In this document: piece by piece, positions 1-5,188 of the stretch
Position numbering within the stretch: position 1 is the stretch's first letter
How the letters are laid out: the number at the start of each line of letters is the position of its first letter
From: Gammaproteobacteria bacterium
GTDB taxonomy: Bacteria > Pseudomonadota > Gammaproteobacteria > Arenicellales > JAHEKD01
Assembly: GCA_024638545.1 (NCBI GenBank)
Contig: JAHEKD010000226.1
Coordinates: 1 to 5,188, forward strand
DNA: 5,188 nucleotides
Reading direction: 5' to 3'
Notes under the pieces: model-generated
Database searches by the model: none
Told to the model about the DNA's origin: nothing
What the model saw: the letters and a program-made list of their open reading frames with translations, nothing else
Made by a program: the position numbers and the translations under genes

Positions 1-815
1 TTCAATGGCACACCGGCACCGATATAAAGCTGATTATCTGCAACGTCAATTCGCTTTAGCTCATTAACATTTCCAATGTAAATGATATCACCCAGATCAC
101 GAAACTGTTTGTTCACCCACAGACCTATATCCGTACATCCGGCCAGTATCGTTGCCGCCGGCTTTGACTTTCTAAGAGTCACTAATTGAGCTAAATTTAT
201 AGGTGCATAAAAGGTAGACTCGTTGAACCTGTATTCAAATGTGTTTTCAGCTTGCAGCGCTTTTAGCTGATTAACCACCGATTCACGGTCAAAGTCGACG
301 CCCGGCAAATCAAACATTTTCCTGCCTGCTTCCAGGATTGGTCTATAGCCAGTACATCGACAAAGATTTCCCGACAGTGCCGTGCGCAACTGCTCATCAC
401 TGGCAACGGTGTCTTTATGCGTGTGCTCAAGATAGAGGTTCCACATGGACATAATAAAACCAGGCGTGCAAAAACCGCACTGTGAACCATGGCAATCAAC
501 CATTGCCTGCTGAACAGGGTGCAGAGCGCCGGATTGCTGACGCAGGTACTCTACCGTGTATAATGCTTTGCCGTGAAGTGTCGGAATAAATTGAATACAC
601 GCATTTACTGCACGTAGCTCTAGGCTGTCATCCACCAGTTCCGCTACCACCACCGTGCAGGCGCCACAGTCACCCTCTGCACAGCCTTCCTTGCTGCCGA
701 CCATGCATAATTTGTAGCGAAGATAGTTTAAAACTGTAAGTGTTAATTCAACATCCCTGACAGTCGTCAGTTTTCCATTCAATAAAAAGCGGATAACCTC
801 AGCATTCGTGCTCAT
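1..815 (-). CDS. xdhA: Xanthine dehydrogenase small subunit (2Fe-2S/FAD), 5' part, runs off the left edge
   Basis: This subunit carries electrons from the molybdenum subunit through two 2Fe-2S clusters to FAD and NAD+, in oxidation of hypoxanthine and xanthine to urate in the cytoplasm. I translated 271 codons from the ATG at 815 with no stop before the edge. The plant-ferredoxin-type cluster motif KEGCAEGDCGACT gives Cys45, Cys50 and Cys53, with Cys73 as the fourth ligand. The second, helical cluster domain has CGFC (Cys113, Cys116) and LCRCTGYRPI (Cys152, Cys154). The FAD-binding domain begins near residue 198, and ILAGCTDIGLWVNKQ at about 223-237 matches the family's flavin-binding stretch. 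The rest of the FAD domain lies outside. The start is supported by AGGGAG six nt upstream and by an in-frame stop further upstream. The separate-subunit assignment rests on typical bacterial organisation, since the C-terminus is not visible. Confidence 0.95.
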   Translation of the reverse strand, partial: MSTNAEVIRFLLNGKLTTVRDVELTLTVLNYLRYKLCMVGSKEGCAEGDCGACTVVVAELVDDSLELRAVNACIQFIPTLHGKALYTVEYLRQQSGALHPVQQAMVDCHGSQCGFCTPGFIMSMWNLYLEHTHKDTVASDEQLRTALSGNLCRCTGYRPILEAGRKMFDLPGVDFDRESVVNQLKALQAENTFEYRFNESTFYAPINLAQLVTLRKSKPAATILAGCTDIGLWVNKQFRDLGDIIYIGNVNELKRIDVADNQLYIGAGVPL

Positions 816-817
816 GC

Positions 818-871
818 TTAACTCCCTGTATTAATAAATGAAATAATTAGTGCCGACCTGATTCGCTTCAT
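818..871 (-). other. Possible 17-residue leader ORF ahead of xdhA
   Basis: An ATG at 871 opens a 17-codon frame, MKRIRSALIISFINTGS, whose TAA ends 2 nt before the xdhA ATG. GAGG sits 7 nt before this ATG, a reasonable ribosome binding site. The peptide has a basic start and a short hydrophobic middle, but it is too short to assign. It could be a translationally coupled leader peptide, or chance in an AT-rich leader. A second overlapping frame of 20 codons (831-893, beginning MSTVRITHE) also has an upstream AGAAGG 8 nt before its ATG. At most one of the two is likely to matter. No function is claimed. Confidence 0.2.
822..827 (-). promoter_or_regulatory. Ribosome binding site of xdhA
   Basis: AGGGAG lies 6 nt before the ATG at 815. 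It is among the clearest Shine-Dalgarno sequences in the window and fixes the xdhA start. It overlaps the last codons of a possible 17-residue leader ORF (818-871), so translation of that ORF could affect access to this site. Confidence 0.8.
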
Positions 872-1004
872 GTGTAATCCTCACAGTGGACATCAGCGTA
901 ACCTTCTGATTACTCTGGTGTGTTTAAAACTTTATCTCTCGGCAATCATTTCGGGATTTTTATTGTTAGCTTTCAATACTTTATATCTTTTCACTTGAGT
1001 TTGG

Positions 1005-1033
1005 TAGCAGTATATTTCGCATATATGCTGCTA
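1005..1033. promoter_or_regulatory. 29-bp imperfect dyad, candidate regulator site upstream of xdhA
   Basis: The arms TAGCAG (1005-1010) and CTGCTA (1028-1033) pair perfectly. Inner bases ATAT (1012-1015) and ATAT (1023-1026) continue the symmetry, giving 11 of 14 symmetric pairs around base 1019. The centre is AT-rich. It lies about 190 bp before the xdhA ATG and about 110 bp after the uraD stop. On the plus strand it is followed by AAAAAA, so in the direction of transcription a T-run precedes it rather than follows it, and it is not an intrinsic terminator for uraD. A dimeric-repressor operator is the likeliest role, but the binding protein is unknown and the matched motif family is not recognised. 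Confidence 0.35.
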
Positions 1034-1140
1034 AAAAATGCACGCCAAATGAGATGGATTCGGCTGTTCAAGCCAGGCTTCATGACTTGTTGACGATGAA
1101 ACCTGAAGTAACAGGAGACTGGAAAGAAAGCCACATCAGC

Positions 1141-1668
1141 TTATCGGCTGGCAATTTCTTCCAGCCTGAAACGGGCAATTTTATGTATTTCACTGATAGC
1201 ACGTTTAAATTCAGTCTGGCAATCATTATCAAGTCGCTCTTTGAATGCCGCTAGTATAAGATGGCGATTACTTCCCTTAACCGCCATCACAAAAGGAAAT
1301 TTGAATTTTTGCCGGTAAGCGGTGTTAAAGTGTTGGAACTGCTCAAATTCTTGCTGATTGCACTGATCAATACCGGCGCCTGCCTGCTCAGATGTGGATT
1401 CGCTGGTTAATTCTCCGAGCCTTGCAGCGCGTCCCGCCAGATCCGGATGAGCGTTAATCAGCTTCAGTTGCATGACTTGATCTGCGACATCCACAGTTGA
1501 TGCAAGCGCTTTGGCCAGCTTACTGACTGAATCATGCGTCTTATCAAGTCCACCTTGCCAGGTCAGTTGGGCGATCCATGGAGAATGCTCATAAACACCC
1601 CCAAACAATTCAACAAATTCGTTTTCACTTAATTCACACGGTGATTGCGAAAACCTGGATATCGTCAT
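1141..1668 (-). CDS. uraD: 2-oxo-4-hydroxy-4-carboxy-5-ureidoimidazoline (OHCU) decarboxylase
   Basis: This enzyme decarboxylates OHCU to (S)-allantoin, the third step from urate, replacing a slow spontaneous reaction that gives a racemate. It is a cofactor-free, all-helical cytoplasmic enzyme. The 175-residue product is close to the family's usual length. It has the family signatures INAHPDLAGR (71-80, with the catalytic-type His74), LTSESTSEQAGAG (87-99, including the conserved acidic residue region), YRQKFKFPFVMAVKG (about 117-131) and the C-terminal KIARFRL (163-169), whose arginines include the expected substrate-binding one. The ATG at 1668 overlaps the puuE stop as ATGA, so translation is probably coupled, which fits the weak ribosome binding site. 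It is the last gene of the operon. Some proteobacteria fuse this domain to UraH or to allantoinase; here it stands alone. Confidence 0.95.
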   Translation of the reverse strand: MTISRFSQSPCELSENEFVELFGGVYEHSPWIAQLTWQGGLDKTHDSVSKLAKALASTVDVADQVMQLKLINAHPDLAGRAARLGELTSESTSEQAGAGIDQCNQQEFEQFQHFNTAYRQKFKFPFVMAVKGSNRHLILAAFKERLDNDCQTEFKRAISEIHKIARFRLEEIASR

Positions 1669-2606
1669 GATTTGTGGATTCCCGCTTTTGGTGTTGAAAG
1701 AGGTTGTAATTGCAACCAGTGCATGGCAATGTCAATTCTTCTGGCGACCCAGACATGATCAAACTTCGCGATGTAATCCATGAATTTTGCCAGTGCCTGC
1801 ACCCGCCCGGGACGACCGATCAATCGGCAGTGCAGACCGACAGACATCATCTTTGGATGCGTCTCACCCTCGGCATAAAGCACATCAAAGGTGTCTTTCA
1901 GATAGCGGTAAAATTGATCACCGCTATTAAAACCCTGTGGCGTGGCAAATCGCATATCGTTTGCATCCAGGGTGTAGGGCACCATCAATTGTGGCTTCGT
2001 AAATTGCGAATCATAGTACGGCAGGTCGTCAGCATAGCTGTCCGCGTTATATATAAAATCACCTTCTTCGGCCACCAGACGGTGTGAATTCGGACTACAG
2101 CGTCCCAGATACCAGCCTTTGGGGGCCTCGCCGGTAAGCTGCTTTTGAATCTCAATTGCTTTTTGCATGTGCTCGCGCTCGATTGATTCATCAATAAACT
2201 GGTAATCTATCCAGCGGTAGCCGTGACTGGCAATTTCCCAGTCGCTTTTTAGTATGGCCTCTACAACTTCCGGATTTCGATTGAGTGCCATGGCAACACC
2301 GAAGACGGTAACTGGAAACTGCATACGGTTGAATAAACGATACAGGCGCCAGAATCCGGCCCTTGAGCCATATTCATAAATAGACTCCATATTGACATGG
2401 CGCATCCCCTCGTAAGCCGATGCGCCGACAATTTCTGATAAAAATGCCTCTGACGCCCTGTCTCCGTGTAAGATACAGTTCTCTGCCCCCTCTTCGTAAT
2501 TGATAACAAACTGCACGGCCAGTCGCGCCGAATTCGGCCACTTGACGGCTGGCGGAAACCGGCCGTATCCTTTTAAATCTCTTGGATATTTGGATTCCTT
2601 TGTCAT
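1665..2606 (-). CDS. puuE: Allantoinase, PuuE type (polysaccharide-deacetylase fold)
   Basis: PuuE hydrolyses (S)-allantoin to allantoate. It belongs to the polysaccharide deacetylase fold and is unrelated to the metal-dependent amidohydrolase allantoinase (AllB); characterised members act without metal. The 313-residue protein matches the family almost end to end: YPRDLKGYGRFPP (7-19), VQFVINYEEGAEN (31-43), MESIYEYGSRAGFWRL (73-88), WEIASHGYRW (123-132), YTLDANDMRFATPQGFNSGD (211-230) and SVGLHCRLIGRPGR (255-268). No signal peptide is seen, so it is cytoplasmic. The last dozen residues (PLSTPKAGIHKS) go slightly beyond the usual end. The start at 2606 fits the family's N-terminus, but there is no recognisable Shine-Dalgarno sequence before it, unlike xdhA and uraH. 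It sits 61 nt after puuD and overlaps uraD by 4 nt. Confidence 0.96.
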   Translation of the reverse strand: MTKESKYPRDLKGYGRFPPAVKWPNSARLAVQFVINYEEGAENCILHGDRASEAFLSEIVGASAYEGMRHVNMESIYEYGSRAGFWRLYRLFNRMQFPVTVFGVAMALNRNPEVVEAILKSDWEIASHGYRWIDYQFIDESIEREHMQKAIEIQKQLTGEAPKGWYLGRCSPNSHRLVAEEGDFIYNADSYADDLPYYDSQFTKPQLMVPYTLDANDMRFATPQGFNSGDQFYRYLKDTFDVLYAEGETHPKMMSVGLHCRLIGRPGRVQALAKFMDYIAKFDHVWVARRIDIAMHWLQLQPLSTPKAGIHKS

Positions 2607-2629
2607 GTGTTGTTGCGTTTAGATCAACG

Positions 2630-2653
2630 TGAATTTAAAATTTTCAAAATTCA
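2630..2653. repeat. AT-rich 7-bp inverted repeat in the puuD-puuE gap
   Basis: TGAATTT (2630-2636) and AAATTCA (2647-2653) are perfect inverted repeats around a 10-nt AT-rich centre, 24 bases before the puuE ATG. No T-run follows in the direction of transcription, so it is not a terminator. It may be a weak mRNA hairpin that influences puuE translation or message stability, an AT-rich operator, or chance in an AT-rich spacer. Confidence 0.3.
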
Positions 2654-2667
2654 ATTTCCAGCCTGAT

Positions 2668-3873
2668 TTAATCAATGTTTGCACCATCTTTATACCATTT
2701 ATCCACTAAAGCGCGTTCTTCTTCTGTAATTTGTGTCAGATTTCCAATCGGCATGGCCTTGGTAACAACAGTCTGCTGATGAATCAGCAAGGCCTGGCTG
2801 GCAATCTGCTGCGGTGTTTCAAAGATCATGCCCTTGGGCGGTGCCGTGAAACCTGGCTGGGTGGGCACTATTGCGTGACAGCTGTTGCACCTGTTATCAA
2901 TAACTGACTTTACCTGGGCAAATCGTTCAGCCGCAGTCATCTCCGCGGCCTGTGATGTCCCTGATGATCTGGGGGCGATAGCGGCTGCAATCGCGAGCAG
3001 AATAAAAACTGCAATTACGATCGTGATTGGTGATGGCCTGCCGAAGTGATGCTGAACAAAATAGACCCTTATTAATGCGCCTGCGATAGTGATTCCAATC
3101 AGAATCAGCCAGTTGAATTCATGCCCATAGGTCATCGCATAATGATTACTGATCATCACGAACAAAACCGGCAGGGTGAAGTAGGTATTATGGACTGAAC
3201 GCTGCTTGGCTCTTAATCCATAAACAGCGTCAACAACACGACCCTCCCTGGTGGCATTCACTAATTCTGTTTGACCGGGTATGATGATAAAAAAAACGTT
3301 GGCAACCATAATCGTCCCCAACATTGCCCCAAAATGTATGTAGGCCGCGCGACCGCTAAACACCTGACAAAGCAGGTAGGCAATAACAAATACAAACAGT
3401 GCGATAACGATTCCAAGTCTTTTGTCATTCCTCCCGAGCGGGGACTTGCATAACAGATCATAGATAATCCATCCGCCTGCCATGGTCACCATCCCGATGA
3501 TGACGGCGGTTGACTTTTTAAGCGCCATGACAGCTGGATCTATTGTATAAATTTCGGCGCCATACCAGTACATTAATACCATTAAAAACATGCCCGACAA
3601 CCAGGTGGTGTAGGCTTCCCATTTAAACCAGTGCAGCGGTTCCGGCAACTTTGCAGGCGCGACTTTATATTTTTGCGCGTGATAAAAACCACCACCGTGA
3701 ACGGACCAGACCTCACCACCGACACCCCGGGCCTCGTCCGCCGGGTCTTTTGGCGTCAGCAGATGGTTATCCAGCCAGACAAAATAAAATGATGCACCAA
3801 TCCACGCAATGCCCGTAATCATGTGCAGCCAGCGCCCCAGTAAATTTAACCATTCTAAAATATAGCCTTCCAT
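2668..3873 (-). CDS. puuD: Membrane-bound urate oxidase with C-terminal cytochrome c domain
   Basis: PuuD oxidises urate to 5-hydroxyisourate at the cytoplasmic membrane and passes the electrons to its own heme c, presumably on to the respiratory chain, instead of making hydrogen peroxide as soluble uricase does. The 401-residue protein has about eight membrane segments (near 12-34, 88-105, 120-140, 153-172, 178-199, 230-246, 254-273 and 282-300), with motifs HMITGIAWIGASFYFVWLDN and GGGFYHAQKY in the first part. A linker of about 20 residues leads to a cytochrome c domain with the heme-attachment site CNSCH (329-333) and a likely axial methionine, Met374, in TKAMPIGN. The heme c implies a periplasmic-facing domain and a need for cytochrome c maturation; both are inferred. 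It starts 2 nt after the uraH stop, with GAGG upstream, so the pair is probably co-translated. Length and domain order are as expected for the full-length fusion. Confidence 0.96.
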   Translation of the reverse strand: MEGYILEWLNLLGRWLHMITGIAWIGASFYFVWLDNHLLTPKDPADEARGVGGEVWSVHGGGFYHAQKYKVAPAKLPEPLHWFKWEAYTTWLSGMFLMVLMYWYGAEIYTIDPAVMALKKSTAVIIGMVTMAGGWIIYDLLCKSPLGRNDKRLGIVIALFVFVIAYLLCQVFSGRAAYIHFGAMLGTIMVANVFFIIIPGQTELVNATREGRVVDAVYGLRAKQRSVHNTYFTLPVLFVMISNHYAMTYGHEFNWLILIGITIAGALIRVYFVQHHFGRPSPITIVIAVFILLAIAAAIAPRSSGTSQAAEMTAAERFAQVKSVIDNRCNSCHAIVPTQPGFTAPPKGMIFETPQQIASQALLIHQQTVVTKAMPIGNLTQITEEERALVDKWYKDGANID

Positions 3874-3875
3874 GT

Positions 3876-4223
3876 TCAGCTGCCTCTATAGGTGCTGTAA
3901 CTCCATGGCGATACTAAAAGCGGCACATGATAATGGTCATCTGTACTTATAGTAAAGCGCAGAGGAATCTCATCCAGAAATGGTGGTTCAGGCAACGCTA
4001 ACCCACAGTCAGAAAAATACGCCTTCACATTAAACACAAGCTCAAAAGTGCCCAGGATAAACTCATCTTCTGACAATATGGGCAGGTCAGTGCGTCCGTC
4101 AGAATTCGTTTTCACTGTTTTTACAAATTCGCGTTGAGTGCAAATCCTGTACAAACTGATGCTGATATCAGCGCCCGGCCTGCCCTGAGCGGTGTCTAGT
4201 ATGTGGGTGGTCACAAATCCCAT
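3876..4223 (-). CDS. uraH: 5-Hydroxyisourate hydrolase (transthyretin-related protein)
   Basis: This enzyme hydrolyses 5-hydroxyisourate, the PuuD product, to OHCU; it is a small beta-sandwich tetramer. From the ATG at 4223 the product is 115 residues, the usual size. The active-site signatures are all present: His7 in THILDTAQGRPG, Arg44 in SDGRTDLP, His97 and His99 in HYHVPLLVSPWSYSTYRG, and the hallmark C-terminal YRGS (112-115). There is no signal peptide, so the enzyme is predicted to be cytoplasmic, unlike the periplasmic forms of some enterobacteria. An in-frame GTG at 4271 would add 16 residues, but the family begins at MGFVTTHILD and AGGAG lies 7 nt before the ATG, so the shorter start is preferred. 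It is the first gene of the uraH-puuD-puuE-uraD operon. Confidence 0.96.
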   Translation of the reverse strand: MGFVTTHILDTAQGRPGADISISLYRICTQREFVKTVKTNSDGRTDLPILSEDEFILGTFELVFNVKAYFSDCGLALPEPPFLDEIPLRFTISTDDHYHVPLLVSPWSYSTYRGS

Positions 4224-4230
4224 ATCGCGT

Positions 4231-4235
4231 CTCCT
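4231..4235 (-). promoter_or_regulatory. Ribosome binding site of uraH
   Basis: AGGAG, within GAAGAGGAG, lies 7 nt before the ATG at 4223. This settles the start of uraH in favour of the ATG over the upstream in-frame GTG at 4271, which has no such site. Confidence 0.8.
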
Positions 4236-4312
4236 CTTCGTCGCCTGAATGTTGTGGATATATTCAGACACAGGTTAAACAAATTTCGCACACCCGTAAG
4301 TGCACCGGCTTT

Positions 4313-4318
4313 ATTATA
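4313..4318 (-). promoter_or_regulatory. Candidate -10 element for the uraH operon
   Basis: The minus strand reads TATAAT, a perfect -10 hexamer, 90 nt before the uraH ATG. That would give an untranslated leader of about 80 nt. No good -35 hexamer lies 16-18 nt upstream (the sequence there is AATAAAG) and there is no extended TGn, so an activator would probably be needed if the promoter is real. It may instead be chance in a stretch that also reads as an open frame. Confidence 0.3.
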
Positions 4319-4772
4319 CTTAATCCAGCCAAACACTTTATTGCGCTTGCCGGCGACAGCGGTAGAAGCAGTATTTAACCAGGTGTTGGCTGTAGCCATG
4401 ATTAGTCAGGAATTCAATCGCTTTCAAGACGGCACCGGGAACAGGTTGATAAATTGCCTCTCGTTCAAGCTATTTTCAGCGCCGTTGGTTGACGTGTTTT
4501 CAGTATAGTCATGGCAACCGCTCAGCATGATTCAGACTTTGGTTCCAGCCAATCACTGCATGACGGCATCTACATGCCAGCCAGTTGGGTGGTACAAGAC
4601 GTGCCGGCCGGGCCTACTGAACCGTAACGCTTTCTTTGAAACTCAATCCCTGCACCATCTTATTATGGAACTTTTGTTTGCAGGTCTATTTTTACCGTAA
4701 CGTCATGCAACCTGGAGTAATCAATCGGTATTGAATTTGCTGAATAGTCATAGTTATGTAGGCCCGTATAAA

Positions 4773-5188
4773 TTAAAATAATCCCTCGATCTGTCCTTTT
4801 TCATTAATCTTGATATGGTTGGCAGCCGGGATTCGTGGAAGACCGGGCATAGTCATGATATCACCACAAACAACGACTATAAATCCGGCGCCCGCCGAAA
4901 GACGAATCTCACGAATTGGCACGATGTAGCCATGCGGCGCACCTTTCAGGGCAGGGTCTGTAGAAAAACTGTACTGAGTCTTGGCAATACAGACCGGCAA
5001 ATTACCAAAACCGGAAGTTTCGAGATCTTTGATTGCGTTTCGACTCTTTTGATCAGCCGTGATATCGTCGGCACGATAGAGCTTTGTTGCGATTGTTCTG
5101 ATTTTATCCCAGATTGGCATTTCGTCAGGATAAAGTGTCCCGAATTGACTCGATCCGCTATCTGCCAGTTTGACGACCTCCTGGGCCA
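4773..5188 (-). CDS. fhs: Formate-tetrahydrofolate ligase, C-terminal part, enters from the right edge
   Basis: This enzyme joins formate to tetrahydrofolate using ATP, giving 10-formyltetrahydrofolate for one-carbon metabolism in the cytoplasm. The visible 137 residues are the C-terminal quarter of a protein normally about 550-560 residues long. Strong matches are TLYPDEMPIWDKIRTIATKL, GFGNLPVCIAKTQYSFSTDP, GAPHGYIVPIREIRLSAGAG and the signature GDIMTMPGLPRIPAANHI, ending in IEGLF. The methionine at 5120 is internal: the frame stays open to the edge and the upstream residues (AQEVVKLADSGSSQFGTLYP) also match the family. The gene is on the same strand as the urate operon but about 550 nt upstream of it, so co-transcription is uncertain. 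Confidence 0.95.
   Translation of the reverse strand, partial: AQEVVKLADSGSSQFGTLYPDEMPIWDKIRTIATKLYRADDITADQKSRNAIKDLETSGFGNLPVCIAKTQYSFSTDPALKGAPHGYIVPIREIRLSAGAGFIVVVCGDIMTMPGLPRIPAANHIKINEKGQIEGLF

Larger units (their letters stand above)
816..1140. other. Intergenic region between uraD and xdhA, probable xdhA leader and promoter
   Basis: These 325 bases separate the uraD stop from the xdhA start and are AT-rich, especially from about 900 to 1035. They contain the dyad at 1005-1033 and the small leader frames at 818-893. The length suggests xdhA has its own promoter rather than only read-through from uraD. I could not pick a convincing -35/-10 pair; TATAAA-like and TTGAAA-like hexamers occur on the minus strand but not at good spacing. 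No hairpin followed by a T-run in the minus direction was seen, so no intrinsic terminator for the uraH-uraD operon is called here. Confidence 0.6.
4224..4772. other. Gap between fhs and uraH without a convincing gene
   Basis: About 550 bases with no family I recognise. The minus strand has an open frame of 62 codons (4211-4399, beginning MATANTWLNTASTAV) that overlaps the uraH start by 13 nt and lacks a ribosome binding site. In the same frame upstream is a 34-codon frame (4424-4528, beginning MLSGCHDYTENTST). A stop-to-stop frame of 43 codons (4338-4469, containing VPGAVLKAIEFLTNHGY) bridges them in another frame. The plus strand has a 38-codon frame at 4511-4627. None has homology I can name. 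A decayed gene is possible, as is plain non-coding sequence. The part next to uraH should hold its promoter. I saw no intrinsic terminator after fhs. Confidence 0.5.

Noticed and set aside
1005..1039. Intrinsic terminator formed by the dyad and A-run
   Set aside because: The A-run follows the hairpin on the plus strand; for the minus-strand transcripts the T-run comes before the hairpin, which is the wrong order.
1054..1254. A 66-codon plus-strand open frame
   Set aside because: More than half is antisense to the conserved C-terminus of uraD; the peptide resembles nothing and no operon partner exists on that strand.
1710..2087. A 125-codon plus-strand open frame
   Set aside because: It lies entirely antisense within puuE, whose minus-strand protein matches its family throughout; no recognisable domain.
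3876..4271. Extended 131-residue UraH starting at the GTG at 4271
   Set aside because: The extra residues are basic and non-conserved, while the ATG at 4223 has AGGAG at ideal spacing and matches the family N-terminus.
4270..4456. Possible direct repeat ACAGGTT...AAATT at 4270 and 4441
   Set aside because: Only a 7-mer and a 5-mer with different spacing are shared; this is within chance for the region.
4203..4508. A 101-codon plus-strand open frame
   Set aside because: It begins inside uraH, has no ribosome binding site I can see and matches no family. It is probably a reverse-strand shadow, although the region itself is unexplained.
4609..4764. CGGGCCTAC near 4609-4617 with its inverse near 4756-4764, and repeated ACCGTAACG near 4621 and 4694, read as mobile-element ends
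   Set aside because: Nine-base matches are expected by chance over a few hundred bases, and there is no transposase or target duplication.
4773..5120. A complete 115-residue protein starting at 5120
   Set aside because: The frame is open upstream to the edge and those residues match formate-tetrahydrofolate ligase, so it is the end of a longer gene.

Overview
The window carries most of a bacterial urate-degradation locus. Every recognisable gene is on the minus strand, so transcription runs from high to low coordinates. The proteins look proteobacterial, most likely gammaproteobacterial. The signs are a PuuD-type membrane urate oxidase with a fused cytochrome c domain, a metal-independent PuuE allantoinase and a two-subunit-type XdhA. 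Base composition is intermediate and AT-rich between genes. The taxon is inferred from protein resemblance only; no marker gene is present.

Layout in transcription order. (1) 5188-4773: C-terminal part of formate-tetrahydrofolate ligase (fhs), entering from the right edge. (2) 4772-4224: about 550 bases with no convincing gene, holding small open frames that may be chance or a decayed gene, and probably the promoter of the next operon. (3) 4223-1141: a tight four-gene operon of uraH (5-hydroxyisourate hydrolase), puuD (urate oxidase), puuE (allantoinase) and uraD (OHCU decarboxylase). Its junctions are a 2-nt gap, a 61-nt gap and a 4-nt ATGA overlap. (4) 1140-816: a 325-nt AT-rich leader region with a near-perfect 29-bp dyad and a small leader-like ORF ending 2 nt before the next gene. 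(5) 815-1: the 5' part of xdhA (xanthine dehydrogenase iron-sulphur/FAD subunit), leaving at the left edge.

Together the genes describe hypoxanthine/xanthine -> urate (XdhA with the expected XdhB outside the window) -> 5-hydroxyisourate (PuuD) -> OHCU (UraH) -> (S)-allantoin (UraD) -> allantoate (PuuE). Allantoate breakdown genes, a purine permease and a regulator are not in the window. Because PuuD passes electrons to a heme c rather than forming peroxide as soluble uricase does, this step is probably coupled to respiration. The fhs neighbour suggests, but does not prove, a link to one-carbon metabolism.

I found no mobile element, CRISPR array, tRNA or rRNA, and no convincing factor-independent terminator. 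The pathway is known. The less explained parts are the two intergenic regions and the fhs linkage.
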